From: JALZKA01 sp963715405 | Lineage (GTDB): Bacteria; Actinomycetota; Thermoleophilia; Solirubrobacterales; 70-9 | Direction of reading: 5' to 3' | DNA length: 64,000 bases | Assembly: GCA_963715405.1 (NCBI GenBank) | Contig: OY970239.1 | Location: forward strand, 1,426,001-1,490,000 | Part shown: positions 32,784 through 40,700 of the stretch, in pieces | Numbering within the stretch: the first letter of the stretch is position 1 | Layout of the letters: the number at the start of each line of letters is the position of its first letter | The notes under the pieces: model-generated | Database searches by the model: none | What the model was told of the DNA's origin: nothing | Seen by the model: only the letters and a program-made list of their open reading frames with translations | Position numbers and translations under genes: made by a program

Positions 32784-33950
32784 CTATGCCGCCCCGCTCA
32801 GCTCGGGTGCATAGGTGCGGCGGGTTTCTTCGACCGAATCCCTGTAGATGTCCCCGAGCGCTTCGCCGTCGGCAAGGGCCTGCAGCGAGCGGCTCGCCCC
32901 GTTTCGCTCAGAAAGCGACGGCACGGCCTTGATCTCCGCCGCGGCCGGCGCGCTCCACTCAACGAGGCGCTCGACGAGCTGACGCGCCGGGACCAAGTCG
33001 CCGGAGCCGCGCCAGTCGATCATCTCTCCGTCGAGGCCCCAGCGGATCGCCCGCCAGAGGTTCTCCTCGATCTCGCGATCGGCCATCGGATCGGGCAACC
33101 CGCCGTCGTCGAAGTCCAACGCCGACTGGGCGATGCAGGCTGCGATTAGCCCCGCGAGCGAGAACGACTCATCGCCGTCGGTCTGGGCATCGCAGATCCG
33201 GAACTCGACGGTCCCGAAGCGATGATGAGGCCGCACGCTCCACCAGAGTTGCGTCGACTCGACAATCGCACCGACGCTGCGCAGCCGTTCGATGAACCCG
33301 GCGTACTCCGCCCAGGTGCCGAACGGCTCGTGGATTCCGCACCGCGGGAACATCCGGGTGAAGATCTGGGTGCGGACCGAGTGAAGGCCCGTCTCGTGGC
33401 CGTCCAAGAAAGGCGAGTTCGCCGACAGGGCCAAAAGAGGCGGCGCGAGCTCGCGCAAGTGGTCGCACACGGCGATCGCGCGGTCTGCGCCGCGGATGCC
33501 GACGTGAACGTGATTCGACCAGGTGTTGTTGCGGAGCGCCACCCATTGGAGCTCCTGGCGGAGCCGGTTGTAGTGCTCGGTGTCAATGATCTGCTGGTCG
33601 AGGTAGCTCGCCCAGGGATGGGTCCCCCACGACGCCAGTCCCAAGCCCATCCGGTCGGCCAAGGCGAAGAGCCGCTCCCGGTGGCCGGCCTGCATCCCCG
33701 CCGCATCCGCGAAGTCCTTGCCCTTGCCGGAGCGGATCTCGATCTCGGTGTCGATCAACTCACCGGCGGCAGCCGTGGCCAGGACCTCATCCTCCTGGCA
33801 CGCCTCGATCATCGCGGGGAACTCGTGCGCGAGTTCGAGCGAGTCGGGGTCGACGATCGCAAACTCCTCCTCGAGACCGACGGTGAAGTCCTCGGACCCC
33901 TCGAAGACCTCTCGCGCACGTTCGAGGTCGAGCCCTGAGTCCTCGCTCAT
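32784..33950 (-). CDS. GCS2-type carboxylate-amine ligase (YbdK-like)
   Basis: A 388-aa ATP-grasp-like ligase of the glutamate-cysteine ligase 2 family. Seen: FTVGLEEEFAIVDPDSLELA at the start, GELIDTEIEIRSGKG, the nucleotide/substrate-site region NNTWSNHVHVGIRGADRAI, and VRPHHRFGTVEFRICDAQTD. Relatives join glutamate to cysteine or to other amines (EgtA, YbdK). It lies 19 bp from rex and may work in thiol metabolism; no other thiol-pathway gene is adjacent, so the substrate is open. Confidence 0.86.
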   Translation of the reverse strand: MSEDSGLDLERAREVFEGSEDFTVGLEEEFAIVDPDSLELAHEFPAMIEACQEDEVLATAAAGELIDTEIEIRSGKGKDFADAAGMQAGHRERLFALADRMGLGLASWGTHPWASYLDQQIIDTEHYNRLRQELQWVALRNNTWSNHVHVGIRGADRAIAVCDHLRELAPPLLALSANSPFLDGHETGLHSVRTQIFTRMFPRCGIHEPFGTWAEYAGFIERLRSVGAIVESTQLWWSVRPHHRFGTVEFRICDAQTDGDESFSLAGLIAACIAQSALDFDDGGLPDPMADREIEENLWRAIRWGLDGEMIDWRGSGDLVPARQLVERLVEWSAPAAAEIKAVPSLSERNGASRSLQALADGEALGDIYRDSVEETRRTYAPELSGAA

Positions 33951-33969
33951 TGAGGTCGGCTACCCGCTC

Positions 33970-34644
33970 TCAGGCGAGGTAGAAATAGAGCGCGTAGAGC
34001 AGGTCCACGGCCGGGCTCGACGTGTGAACCGTCACCTCCGGCGGCACCTGAAGGAGCTGCTCGGAGTAGTTGAAAATAATCTTGACGCCTGCTTCGGAGA
34101 GGCGGTCGGCGACGTCCTGCGCCGCGTCGTTCGGCACGGCCAGCACGCCCACGACGACCTCCTCATCGGATACGACCCGGTCGAGCTCGGAGAGATCGAG
34201 CACCGGCACGCCTCCGATCTCGGTGCCGACGCGATCCGTGTCGACGTCGAAGACGGCCACGATCTGAAAGCCGTGGTCGGCGAAGATGTCAGAGCCGGCG
34301 ATGGCCTGCCCCAGATGGCCCGCTCCGAAGAGGGCGATGTGATGCTGGCCTGACGTCCGCATGATCTTGCGGATCTCGGAGATCAGCGAATCCACTCGGT
34401 AGCCCACCCCCCGCTTCCCGAACTTGCCGAATCCGGAGAGGTCGCGCCGGATCTGCGTCGAGTTGATGTGCGTCCACTCGGCGAGCTCCTGCGAGGAGAT
34501 CGTGTCCTTTCCCATCTTGCGCGCCTGGATCAGGACCTGGAGGTAACGTGAGAGCCTGGCCGCGACGCCGAGGGAAAGGCGCTCGGCATCCGCCGACGGT
34601 CCGCCGCGAAGATGGCTGTCGTGCTCTGGGCCTTGAGCGGTCAT
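33970..34644 (-). CDS. rex: Redox-sensing transcriptional repressor Rex
   Basis: A 224-aa NAD(H)-responsive repressor. A winged helix (ISSQELAEWTHINSTQIRRDLSGFGKFGKRGVGY) binds operator DNA, and a Rossmann domain (ALFGAGHLGQAIAG, then FQIVAVFDVDTDRVG) binds NADH, which releases it from DNA. It is 4 bp overlapped with the glutaredoxin-like gene (ATGA). No clear TTGTGAANNNNTTCACAA operator was seen within the window, so its targets are likely elsewhere. Confidence 0.94.
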   Translation of the reverse strand: MTAQGPEHDSHLRGGPSADAERLSLGVAARLSRYLQVLIQARKMGKDTISSQELAEWTHINSTQIRRDLSGFGKFGKRGVGYRVDSLISEIRKIMRTSGQHHIALFGAGHLGQAIAGSDIFADHGFQIVAVFDVDTDRVGTEIGGVPVLDLSELDRVVSDEEVVVGVLAVPNDAAQDVADRLSEAGVKIIFNYSEQLLQVPPEVTVHTSSPAVDLLYALYFYLA

Positions 34645-34892
34645 CGCGCAGCAGTGTTTAGCAGGACGTTCCTGAGGGCCTCGGGGTCCGGTACCAGCTC
34701 GCCGATCACGAGGCCGTCGAGCTTGATCACCGGGATGCGCTCGAGGTATTCACGAAGGAGGTGGTCGTCGTCTTCGATATTCCGCTCCTCCAGCTCGGCG
34801 TCTCCAACCTCGGTCACCAGCCGTTTTAGGATCCTGCGCGCCTCGTCGCAGAGGTGACAGTCTGGACGCCCGTAGAGCACGACGGTTCTCAT
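34641..34892 (-). CDS. Glutaredoxin-like (DUF836-type) protein
   Basis: An 83-aa thioredoxin-fold protein with RTVVLYGRPDCHLCDEARRIL, a CxxC active site, and the later cis-Pro region LERIPVIKLDGLVIGELV. It probably handles disulfides in the cytoplasm. The ATG at 34892 is chosen; an in-frame GTG upstream would read into the tsaD tail. It overlaps tsaD and rex by 4 bp each, so it is translationally coupled to both. Confidence 0.85.
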   Translation of the reverse strand: MRTVVLYGRPDCHLCDEARRILKRLVTEVGDAELEERNIEDDDHLLREYLERIPVIKLDGLVIGELVPDPEALRNVLLNTAAR

Positions 34893-35872
34893 ATCACTGC
34901 ATCCCAGCTGAGGTACGCGGGATGCGGCGCGGGATCGAGCCACTCGGCAGCCGCGCCGATCATCGCCGCGTTGTCAGTGCAGAGCTCGCGCGCGACGAGC
35001 TTCAGCCGAAGGCCGCGCTTGGAGCAGATCTCGGCAACCCGGTCGCGCAAGTGGCCGTTGGCGGCAACACCTCCGCCAAGGGCGACGGCGCGCCACTCAC
35101 CTCCGTCCAGGGCGCGTTCGAGCTTCGCCGTCAGCTGTCCGACAACCGCAGCCTGAAAGCTCGCGGCGAGATCGGCGCGGCGCTCGGCCACTCCTTCGGC
35201 GCCCAGCTCTCGCGTCGCATAGACAAGCGACGTCTTGAGTCCCGAGAAGCTGAAGTCGAGGCCCGGGTCCCGCGCCATCGCAACGGGGAACGCGAAAGCG
35301 CCGGGATCGCCGTCTTGAGCGGTGCGCTCGATCTCGGGGCCACCCGGATAGCCGAGCCCGAGCGCCCGAGCGGCCTTGTCGAGCGCCTCGCCGGCGGCGT
35401 CGTCCAGCGTCTGGCCCAGCGTCTCGAACCCGCCACGGTCCTTTACGCCGGCGAGCAGCGTGTGCCCTCCACTCGCGATCAGGCACAAGAACGGCGGCTC
35501 AAGCGGATCGGGCTCGAGGAAGTTGGCCGCGACATGACCGTGGAGATGGTCCACCTCGACCATCGGCAGCTCGCGTGCGGCAGCCAGCGCCTTAGCCGTG
35601 CTCACCCCTACGAGCAGCGCGCCGATCAGGCCCGGGCCGCGGGTCACTGCAACCGCGCCGATGTCGTCGAGCGTGGCGTCCGCTTGGAAAAGCGCCGCGT
35701 TCACGATCGGGTTGACGAGCTCAAGATGATGGCGTGCCGCGACCTCTGGCACCACCCCTCCGAACGCCGCATGCGAGGCGGCCTGAGAGGAGATGACGTT
35801 CGAGAGGATCCGGCCCTCCTCGACGACCGCGGCGCAGGTGTCGTCGCAGCTTGTCTCGATAGCCAGGATCAT
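34889..35872 (-). CDS. tsaD: tRNA t6A threonylcarbamoyltransferase TsaD
   Basis: A 327-aa ASKHA-fold enzyme that transfers threonylcarbamoyl to A37 of ANN-decoding tRNAs, with TsaB and TsaE. Seen: ILAIETSCDDTCAAVVE, the iron-binding VDHLHGHVAA (HxxxH), CLIASGGHTLL and the late GLRLKLVARELCTDNAAMIGAAA motif. Full length. Its start overlaps rimI and its stop overlaps the glutaredoxin-like gene by 4 bp each. Confidence 0.97.
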   Translation of the reverse strand: MILAIETSCDDTCAAVVEEGRILSNVISSQAASHAAFGGVVPEVAARHHLELVNPIVNAALFQADATLDDIGAVAVTRGPGLIGALLVGVSTAKALAAARELPMVEVDHLHGHVAANFLEPDPLEPPFLCLIASGGHTLLAGVKDRGGFETLGQTLDDAAGEALDKAARALGLGYPGGPEIERTAQDGDPGAFAFPVAMARDPGLDFSFSGLKTSLVYATRELGAEGVAERRADLAASFQAAVVGQLTAKLERALDGGEWRAVALGGGVAANGHLRDRVAEICSKRGLRLKLVARELCTDNAAMIGAAAEWLDPAPHPAYLSWDAVI

Positions 35873-36369
35873 GCGGGTAGATCTCGCCCAGCCCCTCGAG
35901 AAAGCTCCATCACGAGCGCGTCCTCGCCGTTGTCCTGGTAGTAGCGGCGCCGGTGGCCGGCCTCCTCGAAGCCGAAGCGCCGGTACATTTCGATCGCGCC
36001 CGAGTTCGAGCCACGCACCTCGAGCATCACCTTGTCTTGGGAGTCGATCTCGCCGAGCAGATGCGCGATCAAGGCGCTCGCAATCCCCTCGCGGCGCCTC
36101 CGCGGCTCCACCGCGACGTTCATGAGATGCCACATCTCCGCGTATCGAGAGCAGACGAGATAGCCGCAAAGCCCGTCGTCGTCCTGCGCCGCCAGGCAGA
36201 TCCCCGAAGGCTTGGAAAGCTCGAGTACGAACATCGCCATCGACCACGGCGTGCCGAAAGCCCGGCGCTCGATCGCGAGCACGCCTGGCAGGTCCGCGTA
36301 GGCGAGGCCCCGGATCTCGATGGGCGCCGCGCGCTCAGGGAGTGCTTTTAGATTCGCGATCTCGCTCAC
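35869..36369 (-). CDS. rimI: Ribosomal-protein S18 N-acetyltransferase-like (RimI)
   Basis: A 166-aa GNAT acetyltransferase. The acetyl-CoA site is VEPRRRREGIASALIAHLLG (R/Q-x-x-G-x-A), and the later NSGAIEMYRRFGFEEAGHRRRYYQDNGEDALVM matches RimI, which acetylates the N-terminus of S18 in E. coli. In many bacteria rimI lies between tsaB and tsaD as here. The last 35 bp of tsaB overlap its first codons; the ATG at 36369 gives the usual length. Confidence 0.9.
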   Translation of the reverse strand: MSEIANLKALPERAAPIEIRGLAYADLPGVLAIERRAFGTPWSMAMFVLELSKPSGICLAAQDDDGLCGYLVCSRYAEMWHLMNVAVEPRRRREGIASALIAHLLGEIDSQDKVMLEVRGSNSGAIEMYRRFGFEEAGHRRRYYQDNGEDALVMELSRGAGRDLPA

Positions 36370-37036
36370 GCCAAAGCTCCGCGTCGGGTCGTCTCAAATA
36401 CGTCGGCTTGATTTCTTCGAGCGACCCCGTCTCTGACAGGGCCGCGAGCCGGCAGAGGTGCCGCGCACGCAACCTGTGCAGCGGATCCTCGTTCGGCGGG
36501 ACCTGGGCCCCTGAGGCCTCGAGCTCTTCGCGAAAGCGTACTGCGCCGTCACCCACCGCAAGCACCGGTTCGGCGCGCTCGGACACCCGCTTCGCAAGCT
36601 CGCTCGGCGCTCCCACCCACGGCTCCCAAAGCTCATGTCCGCCACGCTCATAGAGCGCGGCGAATGCCTCAGCTCGCTTCGCGTCGAGGATCGAGAGCAC
36701 GTCGGTCCCGCCGTTTGCTCCTGCCGCCAGCGCCCGCAGCGACGAGACGCCCGCAAGTGGCAGTCCGCGGGATTGCGCGAGCGCGCGGGCGGTCGCGATT
36801 CCGATCCGAAGCCCCGTGAAGGTGCCGGGGCCGAGGCCGACCGCTACACGCCCCACGGCGGTCCAGCTCCCGGCTTCGCCGATCACATCCTCGACGGCCC
36901 CCATCAGCTCTCGGGCGTGGCGCGGCCGGCCGGTGGGATCCGGCGAAATCTCACGCTCGGCGAGGACGTCTTCCCCATCGGTCATCGCGACCGTGAGGTA
37001 GGTGGTCGAGGTGTCAAACCCAAGCACGCGTTCCAC
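36335..37036 (-). CDS. tsaB: t6A biosynthesis protein TsaB
   Basis: A 233-aa paralog of TsaD that acts as its non-catalytic scaffold partner in t6A formation. Seen: the N-terminal VLGFDTSTTYLTVAMTDGE, the VAVGLGPGTFTGLRIGIATARALAQSRGLPL motif, and SILDAKRAEAFAALYE. The GTG at 37036 is used; the longer ORF would add 13 residues without a match. It is 75 bp from tsaE and overlaps rimI by 35 bp. Confidence 0.93.
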   Translation of the reverse strand: MERVLGFDTSTTYLTVAMTDGEDVLAEREISPDPTGRPRHARELMGAVEDVIGEAGSWTAVGRVAVGLGPGTFTGLRIGIATARALAQSRGLPLAGVSSLRALAAGANGGTDVLSILDAKRAEAFAALYERGGHELWEPWVGAPSELAKRVSERAEPVLAVGDGAVRFREELEASGAQVPPNEDPLHRLRARHLCRLAALSETGSLEEIKPTYLRRPDAELWRERDRESKSTP

Positions 37037-37111
37037 CTGGTCAGCGTACGATCCAAGGCGTGAGATTCGCCACAAGAAGGCCGCGGCAATGGACGGCTCG
37101 GGCGACTTTTC

Positions 37112-37555
37112 TTACCGAGCTCCTTCGGCTCGCCCCTGCGCCCAGACGATGCTGACTTCCCGGTCGTCGCCACCGGCGTGGCTGAGCGTCACCTGCGCCG
37201 CGGGGTCGGGCAGCTCTGTAGCAGCGACTGCCGGCCACTCGACGAATGCCACCGCGTCCGGCGTCAGGTAGTCGTCCAAGAATCCGTCTTCCTCAGAGGC
37301 CACGTCGGCCACGCGGTAGAGGTCCAGATGCGAGATGGCGGTGCCCGTGGGCGTGAGATATCGCCTGCCGATGGTGAACGTGGGCGAGGTGACCGGGCCG
37401 TCGATCCCCAGTGCACGGCAGGCGCCGCGGACGAAGGTCGTCTTACCCGCGCCGAGCTCGCCCCTCACGAGCACCAGGTCGCCCGGCTCAAGAAGCGCCG
37501 CCAGCTCAGCACCCAGCCGTTCGGTATCGGCGGCGCTTCTGCTCGAGACGCTCAT
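37112..37555 (-). CDS. tsaE: tRNA t6A ATPase TsaE
   Basis: A 147-aa P-loop ATPase needed for t6A turnover. Walker A is GELGAGKTTFVRG, followed by PVTSPTFTIGRRYL and the HLDLYRV segment. The protein is the normal length for the family. It overlaps the UDG gene by 4 bp (ATGA). Confidence 0.95.
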   Translation of the reverse strand: MSVSSRSAADTERLGAELAALLEPGDLVLVRGELGAGKTTFVRGACRALGIDGPVTSPTFTIGRRYLTPTGTAISHLDLYRVADVASEEDGFLDDYLTPDAVAFVEWPAVAATELPDPAAQVTLSHAGGDDREVSIVWAQGRAEGAR

Positions 37556-38211
37556 CCGAAGAGGTCGAGCTGATCCGCACGCTCCCCTTCAGCCACGTCG
37601 AGCGGCTCGGGGCGCTCGGGCTCAGGCAACGATTCCTCGAGGAGCGCCGGCAGCTTGGCGAAGTCGGCTCGGAGCGTCTCCTTCATCGCGGGCGTTCGAA
37701 GCGCCGCGGCGGGATGGAGGAGCGGAAACAAGAAGACGACGCGTCCTCCCAGCTCGTGGACCTGCGGCGTACCCCGAACCCGCGTGATTCCCGTCGGGTT
37801 ACGACTCAGGAGCTTCGTCGCGAAGTTCCCGAGGCTCGCGATCACCTTCGGCTGGATCAGCGCAATCTGCTTCCACAGGTACGGCTGGCAGGCCTCGATC
37901 TCAGCCGGCATGGGGTCGCGATTCCCGGGCGGACGCGATTTCAAAACGTTCGCGATGAAGACGTCCTCCCGGGTCAGGCTGATCTCGCCTAGGAGCTCGG
38001 AAAGGAGCTGGCCCGCCCGGCCGACAAACGGCAGGCCCTGGCGGTCCTCCTCTGCGCCCGGAGCTTCGCCGACGAACATCAACTCGGCGTTTGCGTTGCC
38101 GGCCCCGAAGACCGTCTTCGTGCGCGTCTCGGCGAGCGGGCAGAGCGCGCAGTCCGAAACCTCCCGGTAGAGCTCGACCAGCGCCTCGCGCCGGGCCTCG
38201 GCGTCGCTCAT
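37552..38211 (-). CDS. Family-4 uracil-DNA glycosylase, one expected cluster Cys replaced
   Basis: A 219-aa family-4 UDG, which excises uracil from DNA. Motif A is visible (FVGEAPGAEEDRQGLPFVGRAG) and the late FPLLHPAAALRTP carries the family His. The N-terminal Cys pair (C21, C24 in SDCALCPL) and a third Cys (C108 in IEACQPYL) fit the four-Cys iron-sulfur site, but in LKSRPPGNRDP a Ser (S92) stands where family members usually have KCRPPGNR. So the cluster may be altered or liganded otherwise. It is translationally coupled to tsaE and to FmdB (4-bp overlaps). Confidence 0.88.
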   Translation of the reverse strand: MSDAEARREALVELYREVSDCALCPLAETRTKTVFGAGNANAELMFVGEAPGAEEDRQGLPFVGRAGQLLSELLGEISLTREDVFIANVLKSRPPGNRDPMPAEIEACQPYLWKQIALIQPKVIASLGNFATKLLSRNPTGITRVRGTPQVHELGGRVVFLFPLLHPAAALRTPAMKETLRADFAKLPALLEESLPEPERPEPLDVAEGERADQLDLFG

Positions 38212-38495
38212 GGTCCTCCTGAGCTGCCCCCGCCGCCCTCTTTTGCTTCACGGGCCTTGCGCCTCGTCTCCTTGAACTGGGCCTTGGTCGCCGAATGGAG
38301 CTTGGCGTTTTGCGCCTCCTGCCGGCGGGCAGAGCCCCGAGTCTTGACCAGCTTCCATGGCGCTCCAGGCGCGGACAGGACCCGCTGGGTCTCGCCGGAG
38401 CCGCAGAGACGGCACTCGGTCGTCTGCGTGCCTGCCGGGACGAGGTCCTCGAAGCGCTCGCCGCAGGCACCGCAGTCGAACTCGTACATCGGCAT
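38208..38495 (-). CDS. FmdB-type zinc-ribbon protein
   Basis: A 95-aa protein with an N-terminal FmdB zinc ribbon: MPMYEFDCGACGERFEDL, then TTECRLCGSGETQRVLSAPGAP, i.e. four Cys in two pairs. The rest is a basic, coiled-coil-like Lys/Arg/Glu-rich tail ending in Gly/Ser. Function unknown in this family; it probably binds nucleic acid or a protein. It is the first gene of the overlapping FmdB-udg-tsaE-tsaB-rimI-tsaD-grx-rex set. Confidence 0.85.
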   Translation of the reverse strand: MPMYEFDCGACGERFEDLVPAGTQTTECRLCGSGETQRVLSAPGAPWKLVKTRGSARRQEAQNAKLHSATKAQFKETRRKAREAKEGGGGSSGGP

Positions 38496-38636
38496 GCCCC
38501 AGAACCTACATCCACGGGATGTCGATTTACGCCGCCCGGGTTGGGCATAATTACGGAGCGCCGCGACCCCCTGGGCGCGGACGACGACCGGACCAGGACC
38601 CAGCTTCCTCGGACCCTTACCGTCTGGATTCTCCCC

Positions 38637-39425
38637 ATGAGAGAACTGGAACGCGACCACTTCGACGCCACCCCCTCCAGCGCCCTCCCCTTCGAGGGCC
38701 GCCTCGCGATCCTCGGAACCGGTCGCGCCGGCGGCTCGATCGCCGGGGCGGCTCGGAGCGCTGGCCTGGACGTCGAGGCGGACTCGCGCGAGATCTCCGC
38801 AGCGGGTGCCGGCGCCGTGCTCATCTGCGTGCCTGACGCCGCGATCCGCGAGACGTGCGCGCGCGTCGCGGGCACCCTCGAGTCCGGCACCTTCGTCGGC
38901 CACGTGAGCGGGGCGACGGGCCTCGATGCGCTCGAGAGCGCCGCCTCGGCGGGGTGCCCGACGTTCTCGCTTCACCCCCTTCAGACCCTCCCGACGAGCA
39001 AGAGCGATCTCTCTGGCGCCCCGTGTGCGATCTCCGGTTCGAACGGCGCCGCCCGGAACGTGGCCCATGCGCTAGCCGAGAGGCTGGGAATGCTGCCGTT
39101 CGAGGTGCCGGAGGACGGCCGCGCCGCGTATCACGCGGCGGCCTCGATGGCCTCGAACTTCCTGGTCGCGCTCGAGGAAGCGGCTGCCGAGCTGATGGAG
39201 AAGGCGGGCGTGGCGGGCGCTCGCGACGTCCTCGCGCCTCTCGCTCTTCGCAGCGCGGCCAACTGGGCCGACGCCGGGGCCGGCGCGCTAACCGGCCCCA
39301 TCGCGCGCGGGGACGAAGAAACTGTCGCGCTTCATCTGGAGGCGATCGCCCGCACGGCGCCGGAGCTGCGCCCTCTCTACGAGGCCCTCGCCGAACGAAC
39401 TCGCCGCATGGGAGAAACGCCATGA
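38637..39425 (+). CDS. Rossmann/DUF2520 oxidoreductase, candidate ketopantoate reductase
   Basis: A 262-aa protein. An N-terminal NAD(P)-binding Rossmann unit (LAILGTGRAGGSIAGAARSAGLDV) is followed by a helical DUF2520 domain (AYHAAASMASNFLVALEEAAAELMEKAG, and GALTGPIARGDEETVALHLEA). The stop overlaps panC by 4 bp, and panC, panD and panB follow in one operon that has no panE. The pathway needs a ketopantoate reductase, so this protein is the obvious candidate. A ketopantoate reductase called PanG was described in other bacteria; I did not check relatedness. Confidence 0.85.
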   Translation: MRELERDHFDATPSSALPFEGRLAILGTGRAGGSIAGAARSAGLDVEADSREISAAGAGAVLICVPDAAIRETCARVAGTLESGTFVGHVSGATGLDALESAASAGCPTFSLHPLQTLPTSKSDLSGAPCAISGSNGAARNVAHALAERLGMLPFEVPEDGRAAYHAAASMASNFLVALEEAAAELMEKAGVAGARDVLAPLALRSAANWADAGAGALTGPIARGDEETVALHLEAIARTAPELRPLYEALAERTRRMGETP

Positions 39426-40285
39426 CGGTCGAGGTGGTCCGCACCGTCGCCGATCTTCGCGCCGCGCTCGAGCCGGCCCGGCGCGATGGTGACATCGTCG
39501 GCCTGGTGCCGACGATGGGCGCGCTTCACGCGGGTCATGTGAGCTTGATCTCTGAGGCCCGGCGTCGCTCGGACCTGGTCGTCATGAGCCTCTTCGTCAA
39601 CCCGGCTCAGTTCGGCGAGGGAGAGGACCTCGACTCTTACCCGCGCGACGAGGCCCGCGATGTCGCAATGGCGGCCGAGGCCGGGACCGGTCTCGTCTTT
39701 GCCCCGTCCGCCGAGGAGGTCTATCCGGCGGGCTTTTCTACCCACGTCGCGGTTGGCGGTCTCACGGACGTCTTGTGCGGCGATCCCGAGCGCCGCGGGG
39801 CCGAGCATTTCCGGGGCGTGACCACGGTCGTGGCGAAGCTCCTCAACATGACACGCCCGGATTTCGTCTTCTTCGGCCAGAAGGACGCCCAGCAGGCGAT
39901 CGTGGTCGAGCGGATGGTCCGCGACCTCGACTTTGCGACCGAGGTGGTTGTGGTGCCCACCGTTCGCGAAGCGGATGGCCTGGCGCTCAGCTCGCGGAAC
40001 GCCTACCTCGATCCGGACGAGCGCGAACGCGCCGCGGCGCTGAACCGGGCTCTGGAGGCCGCCTGCGCGGCCCGCTCCGAAGGCGTCGACGACGCTCTGG
40101 AGGCTGCGAACGCGGTGCTGCGGGACGCCGGGATCGAGCCGGAGTACCTCGAGGCCCGCTACGCGGACGACCTCGAGTCGGCGCAGAGCTTCAACGGACG
40201 GCCCGTTCTCGTGGCCGTCGCCGCGCGGGTCGGCAGGGCCCGCCTCATCGACAACGTGCTTATCAAGCCCTCCAAGGAGCATTAG
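39422..40285 (+). CDS. panC: Pantothenate synthetase
   Basis: A 287-aa enzyme that ligates D-pantoate and beta-alanine with ATP. Seen: GLVPTMGALHAGHVSLI (nucleotide motif), the VNPAQFGEGEDLDSYPRD segment, FFGQKDAQQAIVVERMV, and ADGLALSSRN near the second signature. The ATG overlaps the DUF2520 stop (ATGA). It is 7 bp from panD. Confidence 0.97.
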   Translation: MTVEVVRTVADLRAALEPARRDGDIVGLVPTMGALHAGHVSLISEARRRSDLVVMSLFVNPAQFGEGEDLDSYPRDEARDVAMAAEAGTGLVFAPSAEEVYPAGFSTHVAVGGLTDVLCGDPERRGAEHFRGVTTVVAKLLNMTRPDFVFFGQKDAQQAIVVERMVRDLDFATEVVVVPTVREADGLALSSRNAYLDPDERERAAALNRALEAACAARSEGVDDALEAANAVLRDAGIEPEYLEARYADDLESAQSFNGRPVLVAVAARVGRARLIDNVLIKPSKEH

Positions 40286-40292
40286 GAGACCC

Positions 40293-40700
40293 ATGCAACG
40301 CCAGATGCTGAAATCGAAGATCCACCGCGCGACCGTCACCGGATGCGACGCCGACTACGTCGGCTCGATCACGATCGATCCCGAGCTGATGCAGGCCGCG
40401 GACCTGCTGGCGCACGAACAGGTCCACGTCTGGGACGTGACCAACGCGTCCCGCTTCGTCACCTACGTGATCGAAGGCGAGCCGGGCTCGCGCACCATGC
40501 AGGTGAACGGAGCCGCCGCCCATCTCACACGCGAGGGACACACGATCATCGTCGCGTCGTTCGGCGCCTACGACGAGCAGGACCTCGAGGGCTACTCGCC
40601 GATCGCCGTGCATGTGGATAGGCGGAACGAGATCTCGCGAATCGACTCCCACCCCGAGGTCCTGCTCGACTCGCCGCTCGCAAGCGAGGCGTCGCTGTGA
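40293..40700 (+). CDS. panD: Aspartate 1-decarboxylase, pyruvoyl type
   Basis: A 135-aa proenzyme that decarboxylates aspartate to beta-alanine for pantothenate. The self-cleavage site is YVGSITID (between G24 and S25), with Lys9 (LKSKIHRATVT) and Tyr22 conserved nearby. The NGAAAHLTREGHTIIVASFGAYDE region fits the barrel. It carries an ~18-residue C-terminal tail beyond the usual core. Confidence 0.97.
   Translation: MQRQMLKSKIHRATVTGCDADYVGSITIDPELMQAADLLAHEQVHVWDVTNASRFVTYVIEGEPGSRTMQVNGAAAHLTREGHTIIVASFGAYDEQDLEGYSPIAVHVDRRNEISRIDSHPEVLLDSPLASEASL

Noticed and set aside
30185..34644. Rex operator sites near hppA and rex
   Set aside because: I looked for TTGTGAA/TTCACAA arms in the spacers and found none with both halves.
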